A DNA stretch of 64,000 nucleotides from Diabrotica undecimpunctata (lineage: Eukaryota; Arthropoda; Insecta; Coleoptera; Chrysomelidae): contig NC_092809.1 in the NCBI RefSeq assembly GCF_040954645.1, positions 134,033,914-134,097,913 of the forward strand, written 5' to 3'. The notes under the pieces are model-generated. The model worked only from the letters and a program-made list of their open reading frames with translations, did no database searches and was not told the origin of the DNA. This document shows positions 1 through 11,799 of this stretch, one piece after another (within the stretch, counting starts at the first letter, position 1; each line of letters starts with the position of its first letter). The translations under genes and the position numbers were made by a program.

Positions 1-1170
1 CATCATCAAATTCTGACATAACTAATTCTATTTCATTGCAGTGTTCAAAGTAAAAAAAAACTGCTTCGAGCCAGGTTCCCCACCTTGTAATTACTGGTTT
101 AGGTGGCAAAGGGACACCGGGAAGTCTATCTTTATATATATGCACCCTCAACGGAGCCTTTACAAAAACTTTTTTCATAAAATTTATAAAATTATTTACT
201 AACGGAAACAGATTTCTTATTTCTTCAGCAATTCTATTTACCCCGTGGGCTACACAAGTGCAATGAATTAAATTAGAATAAAAAATCTTTAAATTAACAG
301 CAGCTTTTAACATATATGCCACAGCATCTGAAAGCATTAAAACTATTTTATTCACTGGTATAGCGTTGGGTAAAAAGAGGTTTGTTAAACTATCTTGTAT
401 ACATCGACTTATTGTTAAATTGTCTGTTTTTTTTCCAATTCTTTAACGGCAACTAAATAAGGTTTTCTCGCATAGTTTTCGTTCAAAATTCCAATCATTA
501 AATTAGCTATATACCTGCCGCATACATCTGTCGTTTCATCCACGATAATATACAAAAAATTGCCCTCTAACTCCCGCTTAATTTTGAAATACATTCCACA
601 TAACATTTTTCCACAGTATGTTTTCTCAATGTACTCTCGTCCGGTAAGGATTTATTAAGATATTTTTCGAAAAAGCATTTAAAACTAGGGTTATTAACTT
701 TATATAGAGGAATGTTGGATGCAATCATCATCTGGCATAAATCAAATTTAAATGCGGCTTCCTCCTTTTTTTTTGAACTGCTTAAACTATCCCGCAGATA
801 TATTTGGGCTAACTTAGAGGAATTTAATTTTTCCAAATTACGTTTATGAAGTGGGATTCCACAATGCGGGTCAATAAAGTACTTTTTTCTACTTGAAATC
901 TGAGAATTAAAAAAAAAAATAATTAGAATTCTAAAACCGCTTTAGAATTTAGTTATGTTTTGGGACGAGAAAAAAAGAGAAAAAATAAAACTTACCGATT
1001 TGCCGCATGGTTTACAAAATGCTCCATCTCCTTCTAGAGAAAGTTCCGAATAAGGTGCGATCCATAGCCTTAATTTAGATGTCATCTTTTCACACAAATG
1101 TCTAAAACGTTTTAAAACGTGTTCTTTGCTTTTCGGTATACGCAACAAAACTAAACTAGGATATAGCAAT
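1..1170 (-). pseudogene. hAT-superfamily transposase (CGGBP1-like), partial and frameshifted
   Basis: Reads right to left. The likely start is the Met of MTSKLRLW near 1085. A BED-like zinc finger follows (CKPC, then HCGIPLH), split by an intron with donor CG|GTAAGT near 992 and an acceptor after a T-run near 901. The next exon runs through LPDESTLRKH, then DETTDVCGRYIANLMIGIL (the first catalytic Asp region of hAT elements), CVAHGVNRIAEEIRNLFP and PPKPVITRWGTWLEA, typical of the central hAT domain. The frame shifts once near 600, between the 836-567 and 606-415 segments. The C-terminal dimerisation region would lie left of position 1. Insect genomes carry many such genes and some are domesticated. 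With one frameshift and an otherwise readable protein this could be a young pseudogene or hold a sequencing error. Confidence 0.75.
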
Positions 1171-2199
1171 TTGTGACTAAACTCTGATACAGTAACCGAC
1201 TGTACAACTGATAATAAACTAATAAAGCTTAGGGATTTCCAAATAGTTAACCCTCAAGTCTCGATTAGGTACATTTTCCTAGAAATCTGTTATATAAACA
1301 AACCATTGATATTTTATTATTGACCCAAAATTTTATTATAGAATGGTTTAGTAATAGAATAATATCATGGGTAGTACCATGAAATTTTAAAAAAAGCCCA
1401 AATAGGCGGAATTTACGAAAAAAGGCAAAAAGTGCAAAAAACAATTATAATAGGCAAAAAAGGCATTTTGCCTATAATCCGAGCTTTAGTAATAAATAAT
1501 ATTAAATTTAGACAAAAAAGGGCGAGGCTTCCAAAAATTTTTCGCCTTCTCCGCAATTGCCTGCGGCGCTTATTCACCTTTTCTATATTTACTTTCCTTC
1601 ATTGAACACCCTTTTTAAATTATCAAGAGCCGCCACTTCTTCAGTGTAAAGGGGTAATCTATGAAATTTCTCGTCATTTTCTTGACGAAATTGACAAACT
1701 ACTTATAAATTTTATATATTTTAATAATAAACCATAATAATTGACAATATATAAATATTTTTCTAACTAAAACTGAAAAATGTTTTTCCTAAAGGAATTT
1801 ATTATATCCTGCCTGAATTCTATCTAAGGAAACATTGACCTGTAACTTCATTGCCATGAAACCGAGGTATTTTCCCAGCAATTTAAAATGTCTTACGAAT
1901 TATATCTTGGTCTCTTATTAAACTTTCCCATGGGTAATTTGTATACAAATCGCGGAGCCAGTGATGTACCACTTTCACTCAATTGTTGCAAAAATTAACG
2001 TGCCTGCAACTATCAATTACATTCTATCATTCGAGTCTAATCGATTCCCGGTGATAGTGGTCGATTCTTCAATTGTTGCAGAACAATTAATGATTATGTA
2101 GTAGAAGTTTATACTGGTTGTCACTCATGTGTTAGTTTATTAAAAAAAATCAGAACCACCACTAAAAATCCCAATCGGTCCTATTTCTTTTTTGAAGTT
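1171..2199. other. AT-rich spacer, no gene recognised
   Basis: No coding similarity seen on either strand. Positions about 1390-1475 contain several GGCAAAAA/GGCATTTTGCC-like words that look like decayed transposon end sequence. The rest is featureless. Confidence 0.5.
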
Positions 2200-2379
2200 A
2201 TACTTCTATACGCGCGCTCCACGTTGGAAATTTGTATGGGAGTGAATCTGTGAAATCATTACATATGTAAGATAATGAGTAAGAGAGAGACAGAAGATAT
2301 AGTTTCTCTCTCTTCCTCTCTCGAATATAAAAATGTTCCTTTTGTATATATAATTTAATATTATATATATTATATAAAG

Positions 2380-2445
<66 letters not shown>
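2380..2445. repeat. (TA)n microsatellite
   Basis: Nearly uninterrupted TA dinucleotides; they generate spurious Tyr-Ile open frames. Confidence 0.95.
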
Positions 2446-2450
<5 letters not shown>

Positions 2451-2481
2451 TATTGAGAAAAGGAGTACGACCGTCAATCCA

Positions 2482-3514
2482 ATATAAATTAAGGACCACT
2501 CAGAAGAGTGGTGGGTTTTTTTCGGTCAAAAGGTGGAGAAAAAAGACAAAGTTGATGGCTACTTCATCTATTTATTGAAGACGTTTCGCTTTCTTAATCA
2601 GAAAGCATCATTAGTTCATGTTAAAAAGATATGTAGCAGTCAGTGATGTTAAAGTTTTAAAAACACTTAAGTAAATGGACATTATACGATTACGATGTAT
2701 AAACAATAAATTGAACTAAATAAGTTAACAATTTGTTCAAACTAAGCACAGCAAAAAGAACATGTGGTTTTGTTTTTTTTTTTATATAAAAATGTATAAG
2801 TAAAAAAACATTGAAAAAGAGAATGAAGAACTAAGAAAATCATAGATGCACTTCCAACAATACAGTAATAGTTATGATTTAATTTTAACTTTAGGTAGCA
2901 TTATTATATTAATTAATAATAAAATTGAATAATTTAATGTATAATGAAATTACCACTCCTGGCTTCTTGAATGCTGCCAGTAAAAATGAACGGTCATGAA
3001 AATGGTCAATGGTCAATAAAAATGGTCATTTTTACCGGCAGCATTCATGAAGCCAGGAGTGGTAATTTCATTATACATTAAATTATTCAATTTCAATATT
3101 AATTAATATAAAATGCTACCTAAAGTTAAAATTAAATCATAACTATTGCTGTATTGTTGGAAGTGCATCTATGATTTTCTTAGTTCTTCATTCTCTTTTT
3201 CAATGTTTTTTTTACTTATACATTTTTATATAAAAAAACAAAACCACATGTTCTTTTTGCTGTGCTTAGTTTAAACAAATTGTTAACTTATTTAGTTCAA
3301 TTTATTGTTTATACATCGTAATCGTATAATGTCCATTTACTTAAGTGTCTTTACAACTTTAATATCACTGACTGCAGATGAACTGATGATGCTTTCTGAT
3401 TAAGAAAGCGAAATGTCTTTAATAAATAGATGAAGTAGCCATCAACTTTGTCTTTTTTCTCCACCTTTTGACCGAAAAAACCCACCACTATTCTGAGTGA
3501 TCCTTAATTTATAT
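2482..3514. mobile_element. Long palindromic foldback element (about 1.03 kb)
   Basis: The left arm starts ATAAATTAAGGACCACTCAG, and the right arm ends with its near-exact complement (CTGAGTGATCCTTAATTTAT). The arms are about 500 bp each and stay highly similar to the centre near 3005, where TGCCAGTAAAAATGA meets TCATTTTTACCGGCA. There is no coding capacity. Typical of foldback or very-long-TIR MITE elements. The arms differ by occasional substitutions, so this is a real ancient palindrome rather than a mirror assembly artefact. Confidence 0.85.
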
Positions 3515-3684
3515 AATATTATACATATAATAAAATATTTATTAATATTATTATTTATATGATATGTTTTGTATTATTTATTAAATGTTCATAATTATAT
3601 TAGCCTTTTGTATTTCAAAATAATAATCTCAATAAATCACTGTATGATCCAGAACTGTCAATTTTGAAATACGTTTGTGTCATG

Positions 3685-3756
3685 TCCTCGGTAGTATAGT
3701 AGTCAGTATCCCCGCCTGTCACGCGGGAGACCGGGGTTCGATTCCCAGTCGGGGAG
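3685..3756 (+). tRNA. tRNA-Asp(GUC): tRNA-Asp (anticodon GTC)
   Basis: A 72-nt cloverleaf. The acceptor 5' strand TCCTCGG pairs with TCGGGGA at the 3' end, with discriminator G. The D-arm is in TAGTATAGTAGTCAGTA, the anticodon arm is CCCGC-CTGTCAC-GCGGG with GTC, and the T-loop is TTCGATT. The A box and B box (GGTTCGATTCC) are intact and a T6 Pol III terminator lies at 3760-3765. One T-stem position is mismatched (CGGGG against CCCAG), so slight decay is possible. No CCA is encoded, as expected in eukaryotes. It lies between the arms of an inverted repeat; no SINE body follows it. Confidence 0.85.
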
Positions 3757-3780
3757 GACTTTTTTATTAATATTATTACA

Positions 3781-3944
3781 TTATTGTCATTTTTAAATAC
3801 TTATGGATATTGCATTTTAATTTGTATTGTATTATTATATGGAATTATATTGCACTGTATTGTAGTGTGTTTTTGTTATGTATATTATTGTCATTTTTAA
3901 ATACTTATGAATATTGCAGTTTAATTTGTATTGTATTATTATAT
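3781..3944. repeat. Short direct duplication, 60 bp, offset 104 bp
   Basis: Positions 3781-3840 (TTATTGTCATTTTTAAATAC...) recur at 3885-3944 with two or three differences, just downstream of the tRNA terminator. Confidence 0.85.
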
Positions 3945-4198
3945 TAATAACAAAATAAACAATGACTTTTACTGCAGAGTATGTGTAAAAAATTTTTTGC
4001 ATTCAACTCCTTTCATACATATATGAAAATAAAAATATACATTTTCATCAAAATATTGATTCAATCCTACATTGTTAGTAAGTTGTTACTAATTATGTTT
4101 CTCTTTCTGCTATGTCTTACCTATAGAATTACATATGTAATGATTGTGCAGATTGACTCCCAAATAAATTTGTAACGGCGAATGCGTGTATAGAAGTG

Positions 4199-4385
4199 TA
4201 GAGATAGTGCAAGCACTCCTGACCACGGCGCAGTAGACGAAATTTGGTTTAGTCCCCACTTCCATACGAAACGCATTGTACTATGCACTGTATAATTCCA
4301 CTTACAATAGAACCTTTCTGCCTCTACGTGAATTTGACTCCGCCTTCGCGCAGCTCCATGGTCAGGAGTGTTTGAACTATCTCTA
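4199..4385. mobile_element. Small MITE-like element with about 30-bp inverted ends
   Basis: The left end TAGAGATAGTGCAAGCACTC and following CTGACCA are matched in inverse by TGGTCAG and GAGTGTTTGAACTATCTCTA at the right end. About 187 bp, non-coding, GC-richer than its surroundings. Confidence 0.65.
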
Positions 4386-4839
4386 ACTTCCACCGGCAGT
4401 CCCACTGGACTGCCACACCCGTTTTTTTTAATAACTTTAAGGTTATTTAGACAACTAAAATACAAAAAAAGGAGAGAGAAGCCTTCTTCTTTTTAAGGTG
4501 CCTCTTTTTTCTTCAGTCTTGCTCTGCATAATTCATTTTAAAAATTGGTACTTGGAATTCCTTAATATTTGAACCAGGTAGGCTGCTTTCCTTCTCTTCA
4601 ATATTTGCAACAGTTGTCTGTCTCTCCCTATTCGGCGTAATACTGCGGCGTCGGTATTACTATCCACGTAAAAACATGATTTTAATCTTACATTGTACTT
4701 TACGCCGCATCAGTTTTTCAGCGAGTAGCGCATCATCCAGGTTCTAGGCGTTCTAGAAATTGATTCGCGTGGCATAAGGCCGCTTCGTGAGTCAATCTTC
4801 CCCAGGTTTAAGTTTTTCTATTTCTTCATCACTTTCCTT

Positions 4840-7440
4840 TTCATTATCTTCATTATCTACTCAGCATTTTTTTAGGATATCTTCCTCCGTTAGATGTTCA
4901 AATTCCGACTCTCTTAGAAGTTTATTGCGTGTACGTTCTCTCCTCCAGAACAGAGTTCATTAAATTTGTAAGGTCAAGTAGTTCATTTTCATCTTCTCCA
5001 ACTGCTAGTTCTTCACAATTTTCAATGTTTGTGTTCTCCATCACTTTATAATAATTGTTAAAGACTTTATAGAGTCTCAGGCAGATGCGACTTGATAAAT
5101 ACAGTCCAGAATAGTGAATTATTTCCAAAAAATTCTTGTAAGTCACATTCTTCTTCAATTTTTTTGCGAAGTAACTTTGTTCTTTATGGTTCAACTTCTG
5201 TGGACAACACAGCAAATTGTTTCCTTTTAAATGTTTTACAACACATTATTGTGGTTCGCTCCTTGCTGAATTTATGATACCCTTCTTTACCTTCACTTGC
5301 AAAAGCTAGCGTTCGAGTTGGAAGACATTTCCAGATGATCCCCAATTCATTGGCTTATAAATTTGTTCGTAGCCCAGATAATTTAAAGAAATCAACTTTT
5401 CTAACTCATTTTGAAATTTCTTAGCTGCCTGTTGGTTACTGCAAGTTAATCTCCATAAAGTCCTATCTTCTATATCCTATGGCGATATTTAAAGCGAGTC
5501 AACCACCCAGAAGATGCATTAAAACCTCTATCTAATCATTCAAAAACTTTTTTGCTTTTATAAGGAACTTGGACTATTCATTCATATCAAGAAGAGCTTT
5601 CTGACATTTACGCAAATAAAGGATTTATTATCTACTCAGCATTTTTTAGGATATCTTTCTCCGTTAGATGTTCAAATTCCGACTGTCTTAGAAGTTTATG
5701 GCGTGTACGTTCTCTCCTCCCGTAACTGAGTTTATTAAATTTTTAAGGTCAGGTAGTTCATTTTCATCTTCTCCAACTGCTAGTTTTTCACAATTTTCAA
5801 TGTTTGTGTTCTCTATCACTTTACAATTGTTGAAGACTTTACAGAGTCTCACGCAGATGCGACTTCATAAATACAGTCCAGAATAGTGAATTACTTCCAA
5901 AAAATTCTTGTAAGTCACATTCTTTTCCTATTTTTTTTTGCGAAGTAACTTTGTTCTTTATGGCTCATTTTCTGTGGACAACACAGATTTTTGTGGCAAA
6001 TTGTTTTCTTTTAAATGTTTTATAAATTTCTCTTGTCAGTCGCACTCAACTTCATCTTGTGACTTTCTGTAGCATTGGTGCAACACATAATTTTGATTCC
6101 TTTCTTGCTGAATTTATGGCACCCTGCTTTACCTTCACTTACAAAAGCTAACTTTCGAGTTGGAATGCATTTCCAGAAGAGCCCCGATTCATTTGCGTTA
6201 TAAATTTATTCGTAGCTCAGATCATTTGAAGAAAGGAACTTTTCTAACTTAATTTTAAATTTCTTAGCTGCCTGTTGGTTACTGCTAAGTTAATCTCCAT
6301 AAAGTCCTACCTTCTTTATCCTATGGCAATGTTTAAAGCGAGTCAACCACCCAGAATATGCATTAAAATCTCTATCTAATTATTCAAAAACTTTTTTGTT
6401 TTTATAAGGAACTTGCACTATTCATTCTGCCAAAGTCTTCTCTAATTCCACATGAGACGAGGTTTTCATGTTTTTCTTTTTTTCTTTGCAGAAGAGCTTT
6501 TTGACATTTACGCAAATGAAGGATTTATTATCTACTTAGCATTTTTTAGGGTATCTTCCTCCGTTAGATGTTCAAATTCCAACTCTCTTAGAAGTTTATG
6601 GCGTGTATGTTCTCTTCTCCAGAAACTGAGTTTATTAAATTTTTAAGGTCAGGTAGTTCATTTTCATCTTCTCCAACTGCTAGTTCTTTACAATTTTCAA
6701 TGTTTGTGTTCTCTATCACTTTACAATTGTTGAAGACTTTACAGAGTCTCACGCAGATGCGACTTCATAAATACAGTCCAGAATAGGGAATTACTTCCAG
6801 AAAATTCTTGTAAGTCACATTACTTTGTGACTTTGGAAGTAACTTTGTTCTTTATGGCTCATTTTCTGTGGACAACACAGTTTTTTGTGGCAAATTGTTT
6901 TCTTTTAAATGTTTTATAAATCTCTCGCCAGACGCACTCAACTTCATCTTGTGACTTTGTGTAGCATTGGTGCAACACATAATTTTGATTCCTTTCTTGC
7001 TGAATTTACGGCACCCTGCTTTACCTTCACTTGCAAAAGCTAACGTTCGAGTTGGAATACATTTCCAGAAGAGCCCCGATCCATTTGCGTTATAAATTTA
7101 AAGTTAATCTCCATAAAGTCCTACCTTCTTTATCCTATGGCGATGTTTAAAGCTAGTTAACCACTCAGAAGATGCATTAAAATCTTCATCTAAGTCATCA
7201 AAAACTTTTTTGCTTTTGCAGCAATTATTACACATGATATAGGTGTACCCATGTAAGGAACTTGGACTATTCATTCTACTAACGTCGTCTCTAATTCCAC
7301 AAAAGATGAGGCTTTCATGTTTTTTTTCGTGGCAGAAGAGCTTTCTAACAATAACGCAGATGAAGGAAGTTTGTCCTGTTTTAACATGTCTCACACTGTC
7401 GACTCTCCGGAACCATACTGGAAGCATATAGGTCTAATTT
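4840..7440 (-). repeat. Three tandem decayed Tigger/jerky-type transposase copies
   Basis: A block beginning TCAGCATTTTTTAGGATATC recurs at about 4861, 5637 and 6537. The same flanking modules follow each time: an acidic peptide around LAVGEDENELLDL, and in two or three copies a frame reading ESGLFWKCIPTR, EGKAGC, KFSKKGIKIMCCTNAT. All run right to left and are riddled with stops. The spacing is about 776 and 900 bp. ESGLFWK-IPTR-x-GKAG-x-FSK-x-G-x-IMCCTNAT matches the DDE_1 domain of Tigger/jerky transposases; the first catalytic Asp before ESG appears as Asn where readable. The array arose by tandem duplication of a partial element. Confidence 0.65.
6538..7430 (-). pseudogene. Rightmost Tigger/jerky-like copy with CENP-B-type HTH
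   Basis: Reads from 7427 downward. It contains FDDLDEDFNASSEWLTSFKH and HRIKKVGLYGD, the consensus of the Tc5/CENP-B helix-turn-helix (FxASxGWLxxFKxRH). It then passes in decayed frames through the ESGLFWKCIPTR segment near 7080. It is the most complete of the three tandem copies but still has stops, frameshifts and a lost Asp. Confidence 0.65.
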
Positions 7441-8570
7441 TAATCATTTTGAGTTGTTAATAGTTTTGAATGATAATCAATACAAACTTTTTTCTTTTCT
7501 TTACTGACTCCGCCTCGCGGATCATACGTTCGCAGATGAATATGTTCTACTTGGAAATGAGTTCTGTATATAATTATAAAGTAGATTATTATTAAATTAT
7601 GTAATGAGGATCGCTAAATTATCTAATGTATATTAAGATGAATTTCATGAACCTATATGTTGTGATAACATCACTCATATATACAACAAAACCTATAATT
7701 TATAACGTAAACAAGATCGAAATATTGATATATTAAATACATGAAACTCTTTAAAATATCCTGCCAGATATACTTTGCAAACGCGGTTTTAGCCTTCTTT
7801 TATGACGCAACGTATTCTCAAGCCATTAGTCATGCTTCTTGGACTCCCACAAAAGATTGTAAATTTCTCACAAATAATTTATTAGACTGCAAAATGTAAC
7901 CACAGTATTATTCGTGTATCAATGCAACAGATACGATTAAAAGTGGGTTATGACAATGGGATCATTTTACCTCGTTGTAAGTGGATACGAAGCCATAAAA
8001 ATGTATTGTTTAAGGAAGACAGATTACAAAAAAAGAATATTTTAAAAATTCTGCGGGTATAACGTGTATAACCGACAAGTCATTAATAGGTTACCTGTCT
8101 TTCAAAATTGGAGGATGACTTACTTGGCCTCGATCTTGTAGGCAAATAGCCATGCTTCTAGCTGAAAATTCGGAGGTGAATTTTCCATCAGGATGATATC
8201 AAATTCTGATTATCTGGTGTGTTAGTTTATTATTTGTTTGTGTATTATACGTTTGTGTATTCTGTGTATGTATTATATTATGTTTATGTAATGTGTGCTG
8301 TATATTATGTATAATTGTAGACGATGCGTTCTCGAATTTCTGTTTATCCGTTAATGTTCTTCTTTTAGTATTGACAACCAGAAATAAAAATACCACAAGC
8401 GAACCAAACAAAAAAGGTATGGCAACCCTAACAGAAGCGTGAACGGCCCTCCAGGTTGGGGGTTGGGCTAGAGGCATCTTCCTGTAAAAAAGAATATGTT
8501 GCGGAACCTCAGGAACTATTATCTGGACGGAACTTACGACAACGACACTGAAAAATAAAAATGTAATTGA
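7441..8570. other. AT-rich spacer, no gene recognised
   Basis: No recognisable coding sequence, RNA gene or repeat. TGT/GTAT-rich stretches at 8215-8320 give open frames of no evident meaning. Confidence 0.5.
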
Positions 8571-8576
8571 GATTAG

Positions 8577-10590
8577 AAACATGGAATACCCGAACCCTGT
8601 ACCGAGCTGGAGCACTCACATCTTTACTAGACATAGTGAACACGTACAAAGTTGATGTACTAGCATTGCAGGAAATGCGGTGAACGGGAACTTTCACTCT
8701 TTACAAGAGAACCTATTCAATATATTATAGATGCAATTAAAGTCAACACATAGTTGGGGTGGGATTTATTGTAAACCAAAGAATCAAATGCAAATTCTTC
8801 GGAAAAACTGAAGGGAAATCAGTGCACACGCCACTACTTATGACAAACCGGACGAAATAAAAGCAGAGTTCTTTGAAGACCTAGAACAAGCCTACAAAAG
8901 ATAATTAATATTATTATTACATACCAGATAAGGGCAGAGGAGCGAGCTCCTATTATGCCCAAAAAGCAAAAAAAAAGACCTAGAACAAACCTACAAAAGA
9001 TTATTATTATTATTATTATTACATACCAAATAAGGGCAGAGGAGCGAGCTTCTATTATGCCCAAAAAGCAAAAAAAAATATCCTTATAAAACTAATACCA
9101 ATTATGAAGTTAAGTAAAGTTAAACAATTAAGTACATCATACAAAAATTGTGAAACAATAAATAAATAATGCGGTCTGAAAATAACACAACCCTATAAAT
9201 GTGCTATAGATGTCCCAGACATGACACTAAAATTATGTTAGGTGACATAAATGCAAGAATAGGACGAGAGCAAGTTTTCATGCCCACTATAGGAAAGTAT
9301 AGCCTAGATAACATCATTAGCGATAATGTATTACGACTTTACGACAGAAATCCCTTCCCAGTGATTGGAATATTGGAATATTTTACACCATACACAAAAA
9401 ACTAGATATCTTTGAATGCTCTAACCACAGAGGAATCACGCTTCTAAATGCAGCGTATAAAATATTTTCCACAGTACTATGCCACCGTATGGCATCAATG
9501 CAAAACGAATAGTAGAAAAATCCCAGGCTAATTTCAGAGGTGGAAAATCGACAATTCATCAATTCATCCAGAAACCACTGGAATATGGCATATATACTCA
9601 TTACATATTTATAGACTACAAAGCAGCCTACGACTCTGTAAATAAAAGAGAATTGTTCAAAACAATAAAAGAGCTAGGGATATCAAACCAGTTGGTAAAT
9701 TTAACAAAACTAACTCTTGAAAATGTTGAAAGTAAAGTACTAATTCAGGGGGAACTATATGAACCTTTTAAAACAAATAACGGACTGCGCCAGGGAGACC
9801 CTCTCTCCTGTATACTGTTCAGTCTAGCTCTGGAAAAGGTAATACGTATGTCACAAATCACAACACAGGTTGAATTGATATAATAAATCAGGGCAAATCC
9901 TTCTTATAATAATCTTTATATTCTTATAATAATAATACTTCTTCTTCTTTATGTGCCGTCTTCTACCGAAGGTTGGCGACCATCAAACGATAGGTTTCTC
10001 TGAGAAAATAATACTACCGCAGAGATAAACCGCAGAATGTTCAGGGTCAACTGATGCACTTTTGGGCTCAATCTCCTTCTTAAATCCTCAGTTATATCGA
10101 GAAATGCAAAAGTAAAACTCTACAAAACAATAATACGCCCAGTACTAGTTCAGAGATCTGGACTCTAACAAAAAGTAATGAAAACGTGTTAGGAAATTTC
10201 GAAAGAAAAGTACTAAGGCGAATTTATGGAGCGGTGAATGACAATGGCGTTTGGAGAGGACGATACACCTTAACTTTATAGAATATACCAGGAAGTAGAT
10301 ATCGTAAAACATATTAAGATATGACGTCTGAGGTGGATAGGGCAAGTAATGCGGATGGAACAAAATGGCCCAGCAAGAAAAACGCTCCGTGATAGACCTT
10401 CTGGTCAGAGAAGAAGAGAAAGACCCAGAATAAGGTTCCTTGATAACATCGATGAAGATATAAGAGATATGGGAATACGTGCTGTGCTGTCCGGAGTAGG
10501 GCGATGGATAGGGACGACCGGAGAGAAATTCTTGAGAAGGCTACTACCCACGCAGGATTGTAAAGCCTTTTATAACTTTTAGAAGTTTGG
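8577..10590 (+). mobile_element. Decayed non-LTR retrotransposon (endonuclease + RT)
   Basis: The endonuclease begins TWNTRTLYRAGALTSLLDIV, then VLALQEMR and GVGFIVNQ. It is interrupted at 8890-9205 by a small repeat insertion and resumes with CPRHDTKIMLGDINARIGRE. After a deletion the RT reads CNHRGITLLNAAYKIFS, ANFRGGKSTIHQ, FIDYKAAYDSVNKRELF and GLRQGDPLSCILFSLALEKV. The YADD box is missing: the frame breaks at 9885 and a short insertion related to another LINE's 3' end (CTTCTTCTTC..., GGTTGGCGACC) sits at 9939-9995. The C-terminal part resumes with NFERKVLRRIYGAVNDNGVW, then RWIGQVMRMEQNGPARK, RERPRIRFLDNIDEDIRDMG and DCKAF. Many stops and shifts. Clade not assigned. Confidence 0.85.
8878..9078. 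repeat. Tandem duplication (about 100 bp) of a short poly(A)-ended insert
   Basis: Copies at about 8878-8976 and 8977-9078 each start GACCTAGAACAARCCTACAA and continue through (TTA)n, GGGCAGAGGAGCGAGCT, TATTATGCCCAAAAAGC and an A-run. The starting segment is host endonuclease sequence, so it looks like a target duplication that was then copied with the insert. Confidence 0.85.
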
Positions 10591-11229
10591 GCAAGACTAA
10601 TTAAATTTTGAGACAAGTTTGTTAGGACGCTCTCAGTTATGTTTTCTTAAAAAATAAGTGTACAGTTAGTTGTCATTGAACAATCCTAACACCTTTAACT
10701 AAATTGTATTCAGAGCGATAAAAAAATAATCTCTAGACACATGTGAAACCACCATTTATTGGTTATTGTATTCGGTGTTACTGATGTTTTCTTAAAGATT
10801 GTTGTATGTGTTTGTGTTTACTATGCGTATGCCATTTAATATTTTATGAAAGAGAGAGTCTTCAATGCTTACAGTTTCCTATTTTATTGAAAATAAATTA
10901 AACCTGTGGTAATGAATTCTCTCCCTTATTATGGCTAAATTGGCTCTGTGTAAAATGCTGTCCAATTTTCTACTTACATAGGATTATTAGCTTTAAGCCT
11001 TTGGGGATAATGTTGTTGTCCTGACAGCGTCTTATGAATTAGACAGAATTCTCTGCATAAACCAATTTCTTGTACAGTGGGTCTAAACTTCTAATATCTT
11101 TGGTAACGCTATTCCCATACGGGTTGTTTAAAAAGATTACGACACTGTTTTTTCTTGTGATATATTTAAGTTAAGTATATAACACAATATTTAACTTAGA
11201 CATTTTGGAAATAATAAAAAACATTAACA
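10591..11229. other. No gene recognised
   Basis: AT-rich sequence with no convincing coding or RNA feature on either strand. Confidence 0.5.
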
Positions 11230-11394
11230 AACTAACTACAGATTTTAAAAAATTACGTTTATTGTGGGTCAAAGCACAGCGGAATTATTGGTAACGACCT
11301 AGTGGATTCTTTAGCTATGCTGGATCTAGAGAAATATATCGACTACAAATGTGTACCTGAAGAAATTAAAAATATTAGCACCAATATACTCGAG

Positions 11395-11446
<52 letters not shown>

Positions 11447-11590
11447 ATATAATATTCTCGAATAGGAAGTTTAAGAGAATTAAAGAAGGTATGTACCATA
11501 AAGAAATTCAATGCACAATATAAAATCTACCAACACGACCATGGTTTGCAATGACAGCTCTAACAAAACACGCAGACACAAATATGTCTT
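11230..11590 (+). pseudogene. RNase H-domain fragment of a non-LTR retrotransposon
   Basis: A frame near 11265 reads HSGIIGNDLVDSLAML, the C-terminal RNase H motif (HxGIxGNxxAD) of Jockey/R1-type elements. A (TA)n tract interrupts it. The frame continues as NRKFKRIKEGMYHKE and a PTRPWF-like segment. Only the RNase H end is present. Confidence 0.55.
11394..11461. repeat. (TA)n inside a perfect palindrome
   Basis: TCGAGAATATTATATAT at the left is mirrored by ATATAATATTCTCGA at the right, so the whole tract forms a hairpin with non-TA flanks. Confidence 0.85.
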
Positions 11591-11799
11591 CTGCGATTTA
11601 CCCATGCATTAACTCCAACACGTTTTTTTTAAAACATAAAGTTTTAAACCTCTAATATAAATAAATATAAATATGTTTATAAATAAATAATACAAATGTA
11701 AAAAAGTAACACATCCAGTCAATTTAACATATATATTATTACTACAAAAAATTAATATTATTAATAACATTAATGTAGATATAATTATTAATACCCTCA

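Larger units (their letters stand above)
2205..4200. repeat. Inverted-repeat pair enclosing a foldback element and the tRNA
   Basis: The arm at about 2205-2320 (ACTTCTATACGCGCG, GGAAATTTGTATGGGAGTGA, ATCATTACATATGTAA) matches the reverse complement of about 4085-4200 over roughly 110 bp with scattered mismatches. Either this is one 2.0-kb inverted-repeat element that contains the palindrome at 2482-3514 and the tRNA-Asp, or two copies of a small element landed in opposite orientation. No transposase lies between the arms. Confidence 0.55.

Noticed and set aside
3685..3756. tRNA as the head of a SINE
   Set aside because: A Pol III terminator follows directly and there is no SINE body or A-tail, so a tRNA gene is the simpler reading.
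4840..7440. Regularly repeated units considered as a CRISPR-like or satellite array
   Set aside because: The units are about 0.8-0.9 kb and encode transposase remnants; no short repeat/spacer pattern.
8199..8615. 138-codon minus-strand frame with hydrophobic segments
   Set aside because: It overlaps the start of the plus-strand LINE endonuclease and low-complexity TGT-rich DNA; no domain, no splice support.
10145..10616. Overlapping minus-strand frames
   Set aside because: Antisense to the well-supported C-terminal LINE reading frame.
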